From positions 2,720,001-2,784,000 of the forward strand of contig NZ_LR733817.1 in NCBI RefSeq assembly GCF_902506165.1: DNA of 64,000 bases. The letters are read 5' to 3'. Origin of the DNA: Bosea sp. 29B (GTDB lineage: Bacteria; Pseudomonadota; Alphaproteobacteria; Rhizobiales; Beijerinckiaceae). Below, piece by piece: positions 27,723-36,587 of this stretch. Position 1 is the stretch's first letter. The number at the start of each line of letters is the position of its first letter. The notes below the pieces were generated by a model, which made no database searches, was not told the origin of the DNA, and saw only the letters and a program-made list of their open reading frames with translations. The translations under genes were made by a program, and so were the position numbers.

Positions 27723-29081
27723 ATGCTCACACTCACCTCCCTCGGCGGCGCAGGCACCGTCACCGGCTCGAAACATCTCCTCGCCAACGGCGACAAGCGC
27801 ATCCTGGTCGACTGCGGTCTGTTTCAGGGCCTCAAGAACCTGCGCGAGTTGAACTGGGAGCCGCTGCCGATCGCGCCGTCGAGCATTGACGCCGTCATCC
27901 TGACGCATGCCCATCTCGACCATTCGGGCTACCTTCCGAAGCTCGTGCGTGATGGTTTTCGTGGAAGGATTTATGCGACGTCCGCGACGCGCGACGTCTC
28001 GGAGCTCATCCTCAAGGACAGTGGGCACCTGCAGGAAAAGGATGCCGAATACGCCAACCGGAAAGGCTTCTCGAAGCACAAGCCGGCGCTCGCGCTCTAC
28101 GGCATCCGCGATGCGGAACGCAGCCTCGAGTTCTTCTCGACCGTTCCGTTCGACACACCGACCCAGCTGCCCTTTGGCGCGACCCTGACTTTCCGCCATG
28201 CCGGGCATATCCTCGGCGCGGCCACCGCCGAGATCCAATGGGGCGGCCGGCGCGTCGCATTCTCTGGGGACCTCGGACGCTATGACGATCCGGTTCTGCC
28301 CGATCCAGCGCCGGTGCCGGAAGCCGACTACGTTCTGATTGAATCGACCTATGGCAATCGTGTTCACGATCCGGCCGATCCGACCGAGGCGCTCGGCGCC
28401 GTCGTCGAGCGGACAATCGCGCGCGGTGGGACGGTCGTCGTCCCGGCCTTCGCCGTCGGTCGCGCCCAGTCACTGCTCTATCATCTGTGGAAGCTCAAGA
28501 CGGCAGGGCGCCTGGCCCAGGTTCCGGTCTATCTAGACAGCCCCATGGCGATCGACGCCACCGACCTTTTGCATGCCCATCGCCAGGATCACCGCCTGAC
28601 GCCCGAGCAATGCAAGGAGGTCTGCGCGATCGCGACCTACACGCGCGATGTCGAGGCTTCGAAGGCGATTACCGCAAGCCCCTATCCCAAGGTGGTGATC
28701 TCAGCGAGCGGCATGGCGACCGGCGGGCGTGTCCTCCATCACCTGAAGACCTTCGCCCCCCATGCCCGCAACACCATTCTTTTCTCGGGTTTCCAGGCAG
28801 CAGGCACCCGCGGCCGCGCCATGCTGCAGGGCGCCCAGGAGACCAAAATTCATGGCGAGTGGATTCCCGTCCGCGCCGCTGTCCAGGAACTGTCGATGCT
28901 CTCGGCTCATGCCGATTCCAATGAGCTGTTACGATGGCTGTCGGGGTTCCGGCATGCGCCGACCCGCATTTTCATCGTGCATGGCGAGGATGAGGGCTCC
29001 GAAGCCTTGCGGGTTCGCATCGACCGCGAGCTCGGATGGAACGCCGTCGTTCCGCGTCAGGACCAGGCTTTCAAGCTATGA
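27723..29081 (+). CDS. MBL-fold beta-CASP ribonuclease (RNA specificity factor type)
   Basis: Metallo-beta-lactamase-fold RNase of the beta-CASP group (COG1236-like), related to CPSF73 and bacterial/archaeal RNases that trim or degrade RNA. Zinc ligands: HAHLDHSG (about 61-68), HAGHILGAA, SGDLGRY. The beta-CASP insert runs about 180-380 with ESTYGNR, the PAFAVGRAQ segment and SASGMATGGRVLHHL. The final motifs are SAHADSNELLRWL and HGEDEGSEALR. At 452 residues it is full length. Start ATG 27723 with AAGGA five bases upstream, eight bases after the phosphoketolase stop. Its own stop overlaps the next start (ATGA), so it is tightly coupled to the AMP-phosphorylase-like gene, consistent with feeding it nucleotides. 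Confidence 0.92.
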   Translation: MLTLTSLGGAGTVTGSKHLLANGDKRILVDCGLFQGLKNLRELNWEPLPIAPSSIDAVILTHAHLDHSGYLPKLVRDGFRGRIYATSATRDVSELILKDSGHLQEKDAEYANRKGFSKHKPALALYGIRDAERSLEFFSTVPFDTPTQLPFGATLTFRHAGHILGAATAEIQWGGRRVAFSGDLGRYDDPVLPDPAPVPEADYVLIESTYGNRVHDPADPTEALGAVVERTIARGGTVVVPAFAVGRAQSLLYHLWKLKTAGRLAQVPVYLDSPMAIDATDLLHAHRQDHRLTPEQCKEVCAIATYTRDVEASKAITASPYPKVVISASGMATGGRVLHHLKTFAPHARNTILFSGFQAAGTRGRAMLQGAQETKIHGEWIPVRAAVQELSMLSAHADSNELLRWLSGFRHAPTRIFIVHGEDEGSEALRVRIDRELGWNAVVPRQDQAFKL

Positions 29082-30604
29082 CGTCTTCCGTCGCGACGAT
29101 TCCTGCTCAGCCCACGCTCCGAGTCAGGCGCATCCGGCTGCACACGCAGCATCAGGCAGTGGCCGTCATGCGCAGCGATTGCCACGTCTGCCGATCGGAG
29201 GGCTTGTCGGCGCGATCGCAGGTGCTCGTGTCGAACGGCAAAGGAGAGGTCCAGGCGACCCTGTTTCAGGTCGATGGCGATGGCCTGATCGCCATCGACG
29301 AGGTCGGCCTTTCGGAGACCGCCTGGGAACGGCTCGGGCTCACCGACGGCGATGCGGTCCATGTCAGCCACGCGCCCGCGATCGATTCTCTCGCCAGTGT
29401 GCGTCAGCGCATCTATGGCAATCGGCTCGACGCCCACGCCTTTGCCGAGATTCTGCGTGATATCGTTGCAGGGCGTTACACCGAAGTCCACCTTGCGGCA
29501 TTCCTCACCGCCAGCGCCGCTCTCCCCCTCGACGAGAACGAGACCGTCGATCTGACAGGCGCCATGGTCGATGTCGGGGAGCGGATGCGGTGGGACGCGC
29601 CGATTGTCGTCGACAAGCATTGTGTGGGCGGCCTTCCCGGCAACCGGACGACGCCGATCGTCGTCGCGATCGTTGCCGCGAACGGGCTGGTCATGCCCAA
29701 GACCTCCTCGCGCGCCATCACTTCCCCGGCCGGCACCGCCGACACGATGGAAACGCTGGCGCCGGTCGAACTCGATCTCGCTACGTTGAGACGCGTCGTC
29801 GAAAGCGAAGGGGGCTGCGTCGCCTGGGGCGGCGCCGTGCATCTGAGCCCCGCTGACGACATCTTTGTGCGCGTCGAGCGCGAACTCGATATCGACACCG
29901 AAGGGCAGCTCGTCGCCTCGGTTTTGTCGAAGAAGATCGCAGCGGGCTCGACCCATGTCGTCATCGACATCCCTGTCGGGCCGACGGCGAAGGTGCGGGG
30001 CGACGACGCGGCCAACCGGTTGGCTTCGCGCCTCGACGCCGTCGCGAAGCGCTTCCGCCTGGCGACGACCTGCGTCCAGACCGACGGCTCCCAACCTGTC
30101 GGCCGTGGAATCGGACCGGCGTTGGAGGCTTACGACGTCCTCGCCGTGCTGCAGAACACGCCGGAGGCGCCGGACGATCTGCGCCGACGCGCGGCGGCGC
30201 TGGCCGGCGCAGCGCTTGAGATCGGCGGCAAGGCTGCGCGGGGAGAAGGTGTGAACCTCGCACTTGAAACGCTCGCAAGCGGGCGGGCATGGGTGAAGTT
30301 CGAGGCGATCTGTCAGGCGCAGGGTGGCTTTCGCACGCCGCCGAAGGCGTCCTACGTCCATCCGTTGACCGCGGCGCACGCCGGTCGCGTCGTTCACATT
30401 AACAACCGCAAGCTCTCCCGGCTCGCCAAGCTCGCCGGCGCCCCGGAGGCGAAGGCGGCGGGCCTGCGCATGGCGGTGCGGCTCGGCGACGACATCGATC
30501 GCGGGCAACCCCTGCTCCATGTCCACGCCGAAACGACGGGCGAGCTCGCCTACGCGCTCGATTACGCCGCGCGGGCCGGGGATATCGTCGAGGTCGAGGC
30601 TTGA
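29078..30604 (+). CDS. AMP phosphorylase / thymidine phosphorylase family (archaeal-type DeoA)
   Basis: 508-residue member of the long thymidine-phosphorylase-like family that includes archaeal AMP phosphorylase, which converts NMP + phosphate into base + ribose 1,5-bisphosphate. An N-terminal domain of about 85 residues precedes the catalytic part, a feature of the AMP phosphorylase type. Phosphate/nucleotide site: KHCVGGLPGNRTTPIVVAI (about 182-200), followed by KTSSRAITSPAGTADTMETL; C-terminal PKASYVHPLTAAHAGRV. The ATG overlaps the stop of the beta-CASP RNase gene by four bases. No ribose-1,5-bisphosphate isomerase or RuBisCO gene is in the window; the PRPP synthetase at the head of the operon may take the sugar phosphate further. 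Confidence 0.85.
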   Translation: MTSSVATIPAQPTLRVRRIRLHTQHQAVAVMRSDCHVCRSEGLSARSQVLVSNGKGEVQATLFQVDGDGLIAIDEVGLSETAWERLGLTDGDAVHVSHAPAIDSLASVRQRIYGNRLDAHAFAEILRDIVAGRYTEVHLAAFLTASAALPLDENETVDLTGAMVDVGERMRWDAPIVVDKHCVGGLPGNRTTPIVVAIVAANGLVMPKTSSRAITSPAGTADTMETLAPVELDLATLRRVVESEGGCVAWGGAVHLSPADDIFVRVERELDIDTEGQLVASVLSKKIAAGSTHVVIDIPVGPTAKVRGDDAANRLASRLDAVAKRFRLATTCVQTDGSQPVGRGIGPALEAYDVLAVLQNTPEAPDDLRRRAAALAGAALEIGGKAARGEGVNLALETLASGRAWVKFEAICQAQGGFRTPPKASYVHPLTAAHAGRVVHINNRKLSRLAKLAGAPEAKAAGLRMAVRLGDDIDRGQPLLHVHAETTGELAYALDYAARAGDIVEVEA

Positions 30605-30624
30605 GGTGGCTCGGGCCAGGATCG

Positions 30625-31125
30625 ATGCGCCGCGCCGCGCCGCCGGATGGATTTCCCCGCGCCCATCGCCTCATGCATTGGACGGTGCTGGTCTTGTGCC
30701 TGGTGCAGGTGCCGACGGCCTGGGCGATCCAGCGCACCCACATGATGCACCTTTTCATGAAGCCGCGCCCCTTTGACCTGTTTCTGCATCAGGTCCATGC
30801 TTGGAGTGGCTGGGCCATCCTTGGTCTCGTTCTGGCGCAGTTGGTCCTGCGCTTCGCTTATGGCAGGCCGGCACCTGTCGAGGGCATGTCGGTAGGCGAG
30901 CGTATCATCGCCGCGGTCATGCATGCCGCTCTCTACGGTGTCCTGATCGCGCTTCCGGTGACCGGCACGATCGCCATGTATGTGTCGTTCAGGATCGCGC
31001 CGCTTCACAGCCTGCTGAGCTGGACATTGCTCACGCTGGTTCTCCTCCATGCAGGTGCCGCGCTCTGGCACCATTTCTGGCGCAGCGACGCGGTCCTTTG
31101 GCGCATGCTTCGGGGCGCGCGATGA
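30625..31125 (+). CDS. Cytochrome b561-family protein
   Basis: Four-helix inner-membrane di-haem b cytochrome of 166 residues (COG3038 type), which would move electrons from quinol to another acceptor. Membrane-paired histidines are visible in PRAHRLMHW (helix 1), FLHQVHAWSGW (helix 2), AVMHAALYG (helix 3) and LLHAGAALWHHFW (helix 4). The frame opens with a TTG at 30601 that overlaps the upstream stop; the ATG at 30625 has only a weak AGGA upstream, so the start is uncertain. Fifth gene of the prs operon; the electron donor and acceptor are not apparent. Confidence 0.87.
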   Translation: MRRAAPPDGFPRAHRLMHWTVLVLCLVQVPTAWAIQRTHMMHLFMKPRPFDLFLHQVHAWSGWAILGLVLAQLVLRFAYGRPAPVEGMSVGERIIAAVMHAALYGVLIALPVTGTIAMYVSFRIAPLHSLLSWTLLTLVLLHAGAALWHHFWRSDAVLWRMLRGAR

Positions 31126-31168
31126 GGCCCTGTTCGCCCCGTGACCATCGGCTATCGGCAGGCTGGTG

Positions 31169-32446
31169 ATGGAGTCTCTCATCGCCAAACTCGGGCTGGC
31201 GCTCGCCATCGGCCTGTTGGTCGGCCTCGAGCGTGGCTGGCGTGAACGCGATGCTCCGGATGGCGCACGGACCGCCGGTATCCGCACCTACGCCATTACA
31301 GGACTGCTGGGCGGTCTCACGGCGTCTCTCGCCCTCAGCCTGGAGGCGCCCTCCCTGCTGATCGCAGGGCTCTTCGCCTTCACCGCCGTATTTGCCTGGT
31401 ACAAGAGTCGCGAAGCCCTTCACGATGCAGATTTCAGCGTCACGGGCGTGGTGGCAGGCATGAGCGTCTTCATGCTCGGCGCGCTGGCGGTCACGGGCGA
31501 TCAACGCGCCGCGGCCGCTGGCGGCACCGCGCTCGCCGTCATTCTTGCGAGCCGCGACCTCCTCCATGGGCTGGTCAAGCGAATCTCATGGGTCGAGCTG
31601 CGGGCCGCGCTCGTGCTCGCGGTCATGACAGCGATCATCCTCCCGCTCCTTCCGGCGCAGGCGGTCGATCCATGGGGCGGCTTCAATCCGCGGCAGGTGT
31701 GGATTTTCACGGTCCTCACCGCTGCGATTTCCTATCTTGGCTATATCGCTGTCCGCGTGCTCGGCGCCACGCGCGGCGTGCTGGTCGGCGGATTGGCGGG
31801 CGCGGTCGTCTCATCCACAGCGGTTACGCTTGCGCTCGCGCGCACGGCGGCCGCTGGCGGCAATCCATGGCCGCTTGCGGGAGCGGCGACGCTCGCGGCA
31901 GCGGTCTCGGTGCTGCGGGTCACCGGAATCGTCGCCATCGTCGCGCCTTCCGTGCTTGGCGTCGCGGGCATTGCAATTCTCGCAGCGGTCGCCGTCTTTG
32001 CGATATGCGGAGGCCTTTATCTCACGCGCGGTAATCTCGCGGGAACTGGCGATGGTTCTCCCCGAAATCCGTTCGAGCTCGGACCGCTCCTCCTCTTCGC
32101 GGTTGGCTTCGCCGTCGTCTCGACCATCAGCGCTGCCGCCGCTTCGGGACATTCCGCGGGAATGGTGGCGACATCTGCAGTCTCCGGCGTCTTCGATGTC
32201 GACGTTGCAGTTCTGAGCGCGCTGCGGCTTCTGGGAGCCTCGGCCGATGTCGAGGCGGTCGGCCACGCCGTGTTGATCGCGCTCGCGACCAATGCCGTTG
32301 GCCGCTTGATCGTCGCCGCCGCCACGGGGCCGGTGCGTTTCTGGCTTCCGCTTGCCGGCGCCTCCGCCCTCGCGGGTGCTGCCGGCGCCGCGGCCTTCGC
32401 GGCACTGCCGCACTTTACCTGGCCTGGAGCGACACCGATCCTTTGA
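31169..32446 (+). CDS. MgtC/SapB family membrane protein with DUF4010
   Basis: Polytopic membrane protein of 425 residues. The N-terminal MgtC/SapB-like domain (about 1-140) starts with LGLALAIGLLVGLERGWRERD and GIRTYAITGLLGGL, the family hallmark; the C-terminal DUF4010 domain (about 180-400) adds seven or so helices with AVVSSTAVTLALAR. Function unknown for this fusion; MgtC itself is linked to magnesium limitation and survival in host cells. A GTG directly before the ATG could also start. Last gene of the six-gene prs operon. Confidence 0.88.
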   Translation: MESLIAKLGLALAIGLLVGLERGWRERDAPDGARTAGIRTYAITGLLGGLTASLALSLEAPSLLIAGLFAFTAVFAWYKSREALHDADFSVTGVVAGMSVFMLGALAVTGDQRAAAAGGTALAVILASRDLLHGLVKRISWVELRAALVLAVMTAIILPLLPAQAVDPWGGFNPRQVWIFTVLTAAISYLGYIAVRVLGATRGVLVGGLAGAVVSSTAVTLALARTAAAGGNPWPLAGAATLAAAVSVLRVTGIVAIVAPSVLGVAGIAILAAVAVFAICGGLYLTRGNLAGTGDGSPRNPFELGPLLLFAVGFAVVSTISAAAASGHSAGMVATSAVSGVFDVDVAVLSALRLLGASADVEAVGHAVLIALATNAVGRLIVAAATGPVRFWLPLAGASALAGAAGAAAFAALPHFTWPGATPIL

Positions 32447-32509
32447 TAATCAAAGCTATCGCCATCTGGGATCATGTCCGATTCTCAACAACACGAAAGC
32501 TCAAACAGA

Positions 32510-32523
32510 TTGATCCCGATCAA
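32510..32523 (+). promoter_or_regulatory. Perfect FNR/FixK-type box upstream of secreted Cys protein and multicopper oxidase
   Basis: TTGAT-CCCG-ATCAA, exact consensus. Predicted transcript start near 32558. Confidence 0.75.
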
Positions 32524-32603
32524 TCGAACACGGGGCGTGGTAAGATAGTCTCGTGAAAACAGGGTTCTCCGCGCAGATGTGGTTACTGACGAGTGTTGTC
32601 GGC

Positions 32604-32954
32604 TCCATGAGAACGGCCTTGGTCGCCGTGCTCGTGCTCGCCTGGCTGGGCATGTCGATGGCGAGCGCGCACGTGATGCCGTGCTCCCATGCAACGCCCT
32701 TTGCAGAGCACGTCCGCAGCGTTGACAGCGCGAATCATGACGCCGTCGTCCATTTCGCGGCGAACGCCATCGACAAGCGAGCCGACGCCCGCCCTGCTTC
32801 CTGTTGCACGTCGATGTGCAGCCTTTGCAATGCTCCCGTCGCTGCAGGCTCGGGCGAACAGCCCCAGCCGATACTCGTCAAGCATCGGCTCGACCGGGGC
32901 GACTGGGTCGCCGGCATCTTTGTCGGCCAGCCGCACGGACCTCCTCGACGCTGA
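32604..32954 (+). CDS. Secreted small protein with CCTSMCSLC motif
   Basis: Exported protein of 116 residues. Signal peptide about 1-21 (ending SMASA), then HVMPCSH and a Cys block CCTSMCSLC near residue 72. The same CC-x2-MC-x2-C layout appears in the protein at 3925-4269, suggesting a shared periplasmic metal role. Starts at 32553 (GTG) and 32577 (ATG) are also open, but the predicted transcript start and signal-peptide geometry favour 32604. It precedes the multicopper oxidase by 90 bases and shares its box. Confidence 0.55.
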   Translation, partial: SMRTALVAVLVLAWLGMSMASAHVMPCSHATPFAEHVRSVDSANHDAVVHFAANAIDKRADARPASCCTSMCSLCNAPVAAGSGEQPQPILVKHRLDRGDWVAGIFVGQPHGPPRR

Positions 32955-33044
32955 TCCAGCCCAACCTCCCCAGTCGGTGCGCGTCGCCACGACGCGCTCA
33001 ATCAGCTCGCCTGCCCGATGCAGGCACGATGAGGAATCAGCACC

Positions 33045-34544
33045 ATGAACAGACGTAGTTTTCTCAACTCGATGATGGGTGGCGCAGCAGCGCTCGGTGT
33101 CGGCGCGCTTGCGCGTCCAGTTACCAGCTGGGCGCAGGCGCCGGGCGATCGTCCGCCAATCAAGCTCGCGGCCACGAGCCGGACGATCGAGGTCAATGGC
33201 CGCGCCGCGCGCGTTTTCGGCTTGCTGCAGCCCAATGGCGTGCACGGGCTGACACTGGATGCCGATGCGCACTTCGACGTCGAGCTATCGAACCAGATCG
33301 ACCAGCCGACGATGATTCACTGGCATGGACTCACGCCGCCCTGGGAGGCCGATGGCGTTCCCGACAATCCGATGCCCTTGCTCAAGCCGGCAAGCAGCCA
33401 TCGGTACACATTCCCGGTCGGCGACGGCGGCACGCACTGGATGCACGCTCACACGCTGCAGGAGCAGAATCTGTTGGCCGCCCCGCTCATTGTCCGCCGC
33501 GCGGCAGACCGCGCGCGAGACGAGCAGGAAGTCGTCATCCTCCTTCACGATTTCTCCTTCACGCCCGTCGAGGAGCTGCTCGCCCGGTTGAAGCAAGGTC
33601 AGGATCATGGCGCTGCCATGGACCACTCGGCGATGGGAGCGGGCGGAATGGCGGGCATGCCGATGATGGATCATTCCAAGATGGGTGCCGGCGACATGGC
33701 CAAGATGCCCATGGCGGGGATGCCCGGCATGCAAATGGGCGGGATGGACCTTAACGACATCGAGTATGACGCGTATCTTGCTAATGAGCGGACCCTCGAC
33801 GACCCCGAGATCGTGCGGGTCGAAAAAGGCGGCCGCATTCGCCTTCGCATCATCAATGGCGCAACCGCGACGGGCTTTACCGTCGATACGGGCACTCTTC
33901 GGGGCACCCTCGTCGCCGTCGACGGCCAAGACGTTGAACCAATCGTCGGAGCAAAATTCCCGATCAGCATGGGACAGCGCCTCGACATCGCGCTGTCGCT
34001 CCCGTCAGGCGGAGGTTCCTACCCCATCCTCGCGATGCGGGAGGGCGCTGTTGAGCGCACCGGCGTGATCCTCGCCACAGCCGGATCCACGGCAAAGCGC
34101 GTCGACACTGCGAGCGATGCGCCGGGTCCGATCGTCGGTACCGACCTCGAGATGCGTCTGCGGGCGCGCCATCCACTTGCATCGAGACCGCCCGATCGAC
34201 GCTTCACGGTGACGCTCACGGGCCAGATGCAAGGCTATGCGTGGGCGATCGACGGCGGCGACGAGCTGCGCGCGCGGCGGCGCCAACGCATCGAGATCAC
34301 CATGCGGAATGCATCCATGATGTCGCATCCGATGCATCTGCACGGGCACCATTTCCAGGTGACCGCCATCAACGGCACGGAGCTGGGCGGAGCGTTGCGC
34401 GATACGGTGCTGGTTCCGCCCGGCGGCACGGTGACGATCGTCTTTGATGCCAATAATCCGGGGACGTGGCCGCTGCATTGCCACCATCTCTACCATATGG
34501 CGACCGGCATGATGGCCTACCTCACCTATGAGGACCTTGGCTAG
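33045..34544 (+). CDS. Multicopper oxidase with Tat signal and Met-rich insert
   Basis: Periplasmic laccase/CueO-like enzyme that would oxidise Cu(I) or organic substrates with oxygen. The N-terminus MNRRSFLNSMMGG is a twin-arginine signal. Copper ligands occur in four motifs: HWHG (about 92), HWMHAH (about 131), HPMHLHGHHF (about 428) and HCHHLYHMATGM (about 478). A Met/His-rich loop (about 195-240, repeats of the kind MAGMP, DHSKM, GDMAKM) resembles the copper-binding insert of CueO. Three cupredoxin domains, 499 residues. It has DUF305-, CopA- and CopB-type partners elsewhere in the window. Confidence 0.95.
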   Translation: MNRRSFLNSMMGGAAALGVGALARPVTSWAQAPGDRPPIKLAATSRTIEVNGRAARVFGLLQPNGVHGLTLDADAHFDVELSNQIDQPTMIHWHGLTPPWEADGVPDNPMPLLKPASSHRYTFPVGDGGTHWMHAHTLQEQNLLAAPLIVRRAADRARDEQEVVILLHDFSFTPVEELLARLKQGQDHGAAMDHSAMGAGGMAGMPMMDHSKMGAGDMAKMPMAGMPGMQMGGMDLNDIEYDAYLANERTLDDPEIVRVEKGGRIRLRIINGATATGFTVDTGTLRGTLVAVDGQDVEPIVGAKFPISMGQRLDIALSLPSGGGSYPILAMREGAVERTGVILATAGSTAKRVDTASDAPGPIVGTDLEMRLRARHPLASRPPDRRFTVTLTGQMQGYAWAIDGGDELRARRRQRIEITMRNASMMSHPMHLHGHHFQVTAINGTELGGALRDTVLVPPGGTVTIVFDANNPGTWPLHCHHLYHMATGMMAYLTYEDLG

Positions 34545-34555
34545 ACCACGACAAG

Positions 34556-34585
34556 CCTGGTGCCGGCATCGCAGCCGGCATCAGG
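34556..34585 (+). terminator. Hairpin after multicopper oxidase
   Basis: CCTGGTGCCGGC pairs with GCCGGCATCAGG over a six-base loop (11 of 12 pairs), 12 bases after the stop. No U-run follows, so intrinsic termination is uncertain. Confidence 0.4.
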
Positions 34586-34707
34586 CGTCCGAAGCCATGC
34601 GGCCCAGCCGGTGCCGCCCGGATGACTGACCCCCTGCGTTGCGCCCACCACATCGATGGGTGGTCAAAAGCATCGAGCCAAGCAATCCGCAGGCTCCATG
34701 CTGCGCT

Positions 34708-35188
34708 TCATCGACCACTCCTAACGACCAAAAGAAACGCTGTGCAGAGCGCCAACGCGAACGCCGCCGCGATCAGCCAAAGGAAGTTGGAGCCCAACAC
34801 GATATTGCTGAACAGGAAGCGTCCAAACGCAAGCACGATGCCTGCCGAGGAGCCGAGATAGAGCCAGCGCAGGCGCCCCGTGAGCAGGAAGACGCCGACT
34901 CCCACCAACAGGCAGCCTAAACCTGCAATGAATCCGCCCCAGGTGCGAAAAACGATGCGAAGCCAATCGTGAAAGGCCTCTGGCAGCGCACTTGCGTCAA
35001 CGCCCGTATAGGCAAGGTCCTCGGGTAGCAGCGACGGGCGAAGCACAAGGAAGAATGTCGCGATACCGAGACTGACGACCCCTAGCAGGGTGATGAAATA
35101 CGCTCCTGTTTAACGGGGTGGGCTTCGGGATTGGCGGCTTGGGCTTCAGGGTCGGTCGGGTATCTGCTGGCTTTGCCGTCCGAACCGA
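34708..35188 (-). pseudogene. Small membrane-protein gene broken by IS insertion and frameshift
   Basis: The downstream part (34708-35109) encodes an intact-looking membrane protein of about 130 residues: a helix FITLLGVVSLGIATFFLVL, a polar loop (LRPSLLPEDLAYTGVDASALPEAFHDWLRIVF) and three more helices. It has no start codon after the in-frame stop at 35110-35112. The preceding sequence codes in another frame for a hydrophilic stretch (TDPEAQAANPEAHPVKQER) that would naturally lead into the first helix, so a one-base deletion near 35100 is likely. That stretch is cut by the IS end at about 35189. A possible 5' remnant (ATG AAA AAG GCC GTT) lies on the other side of the IS at 36399. If translated at all, a GTG at 35046 would give 112 residues. 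Function unknown. Confidence 0.5.
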
Positions 35189-36376
35189 GAGCTTTGACGC
35201 ATTGCCCTGTTTCATTCTGCGAGGAGCTTGGGCAATCGGACGAGATTGTAGGCGGCCACCGCGATGGTGAAAGCGAAGCGCACCTTCGGGAGCCCTCGGA
35301 ATTTGGTCTTTCTCTGCCCAGCCGAGGCCTTGACCCAGCCGAAGACCTCCTCGATGCGTTTTCGAACCCTGATGCTGAGCGCGTAGCCGGGGTGGCGGGT
35401 CGTGCGCCCGTCGATCGCCGATCGGCGCCCCGACGTGTTCTGCGCGACATGCGGCGTGGCGCCGAGTTCGCGCATGTCCTCGACGAAGTCGCGCGCGTCG
35501 AAGCCACGATCGGCCCCGACCGTTACGCGCCGCGTGCCCGACGCTGAGGTGACGCCCTTGACCATCTCGACCGCCACCATGCGCTCGGCATGGCCGGAGA
35601 CCCGGGTGGCTTCGACATCGACGACGAGGCCGTTGCGGTTCTCCATCAGGACGTGACCCATGTAGCAGAGCATCGCGCCGGCGCCGGGGCTCTTGCGATA
35701 GAGCATGGCGTCGGGATCGGTGGTCGAGGCGTGCGTCGCGTTCGAGCGCTTGTCACCGTGAAAATCGACCTCGCCATTGCGGCCGGCGGGCTGCTTGCCG
35801 GAGGAACCGCCGTCGGCGGGAGGCCCGCCCGAGCTGTCGTCGGTGCGGCGGCGGAAGCTCTTCATCGAAGCCCAGGCCTCGATTAGCGTGCCGTCGACGG
35901 AGAAGTGATCGGTGGAGACCAGGCGCTTCACCTTCGGCCGGTCGAGGATGGCGGCGAGGAAGCGCATCGCGACGTCGCCGTCGAGCAAGCGGTCGCGGTT
36001 CTTCGAGAACGTCGAGGCGTCCCAGACCCGATCGTCTATCCCCAGACCGACGAACCATCGGAACGACAGGTCGAAATCCAGCCGCTCCACCAGGAGCCGC
36101 TCGGAGCGCAGCGCGTAGAAGATCTGCAGCAGCATCGCCCGCAGGAGATGCTCGGGCGGGATCGAAGGGCGACCGATCTCGGAATAAAGGTCGCCGAAGT
36201 CGCCGTCGAGCGCAGCCAGGGCCTCGTTCACGATCGCCCGGATCGTGCGCAGCGGGTGCTTCGCCGGGATCCGGCTCTCCAGATCCACATAGCTGAACAG
36301 CGTCCCCGACTTCTCGGCCGAACCGCGCATCAAACCACTCCGTCATCCCTCAGAACGACGGAATCACGCAAAGCTC
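35189..36376 (-). mobile_element. IS5-family-like insertion sequence (about 1.19 kb)
   Basis: One transposase gene bounded by imperfect inverted ends. The left end reads GAGCTTTGACGCATTGCCC inward from 35189, the right end (minus strand) GAGCTTTGCGTGATTCCG inward from 36376; eight outer bases are identical and further matches follow. No clear target duplication was found, so the exact ends may differ by a few bases. It sits between the remnant at 34708-35188 and a possible 5' fragment at 36377-36399. Confidence 0.7.
35212..36333 (-). CDS. IS5-family transposase (DUF772 N-terminal domain plus DDE domain)
   Basis: 373-residue DDE transposase. N-terminal InsH/DUF772-type domain (about 15-115, GRPSIPPEHLLRAMLLQIFYALRSERLLVERLDFDLSFRWFVGL is the family hallmark region), catalytic Asp in FSVDGTLIEAWAS, second Asp in VGADRGFDA, and the YREK-like end (RIEEVFGWVKASAGQRKTKFRG) with the third acidic residue. 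A Gly/Ser/Asp-rich insert lies between (about 160-185). The frame is uninterrupted, so the element may still be active. Confidence 0.92.
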   Translation of the reverse strand: MMRGSAEKSGTLFSYVDLESRIPAKHPLRTIRAIVNEALAALDGDFGDLYSEIGRPSIPPEHLLRAMLLQIFYALRSERLLVERLDFDLSFRWFVGLGIDDRVWDASTFSKNRDRLLDGDVAMRFLAAILDRPKVKRLVSTDHFSVDGTLIEAWASMKSFRRRTDDSSGGPPADGGSSGKQPAGRNGEVDFHGDKRSNATHASTTDPDAMLYRKSPGAGAMLCYMGHVLMENRNGLVVDVEATRVSGHAERMVAVEMVKGVTSASGTRRVTVGADRGFDARDFVEDMRELGATPHVAQNTSGRRSAIDGRTTRHPGYALSIRVRKRIEEVFGWVKASAGQRKTKFRGLPKVRFAFTIAVAAYNLVRLPKLLAE

Positions 36377-36399
36377 CGGCTGGGAACGGCCTTTTTCAT
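36377..36399 (-). pseudogene. Possible 5' fragment of the IS-interrupted gene
   Basis: Minus-strand ATG at 36399 followed by AAA AAG GCC GTT CCC AGC, preceded by AGCAGGGCG as a ribosome site, running into the IS end. It would be the start of the membrane-protein gene at 34708-35188; the FNR-type box at 36588-36601 lies upstream in the right orientation. The join cannot be reconstructed exactly because the target duplication is unclear. Confidence 0.3.
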
Positions 36400-36587
36400 C
36401 GCCCTGCTAGAGCGACAAGCAAGATCCCCGAAAGCGCATCTTTCCTTGGTACCATTGAGAACAGCCTTCGGTTCAATATCTCGCTTATCAGACGGCCCCC
36501 AATCCCTTGCCAGGACAATGACCGCAGACGCTCGGCGCTTCGCCGCTGGCGAGCAGTCATAAAGCCAGGACCCGGAAACGCGTTTCC

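Noticed and set aside
29057..30526. Open frame of 489 codons on the minus strand
   Set aside because: Antisense of the AMP-phosphorylase-like gene.
33600..33760. Met/Gly/His repeats in the multicopper oxidase
   Set aside because: Looked like a tandem repeat at DNA level, but it is the known Met-rich insert type of CueO-like enzymes.
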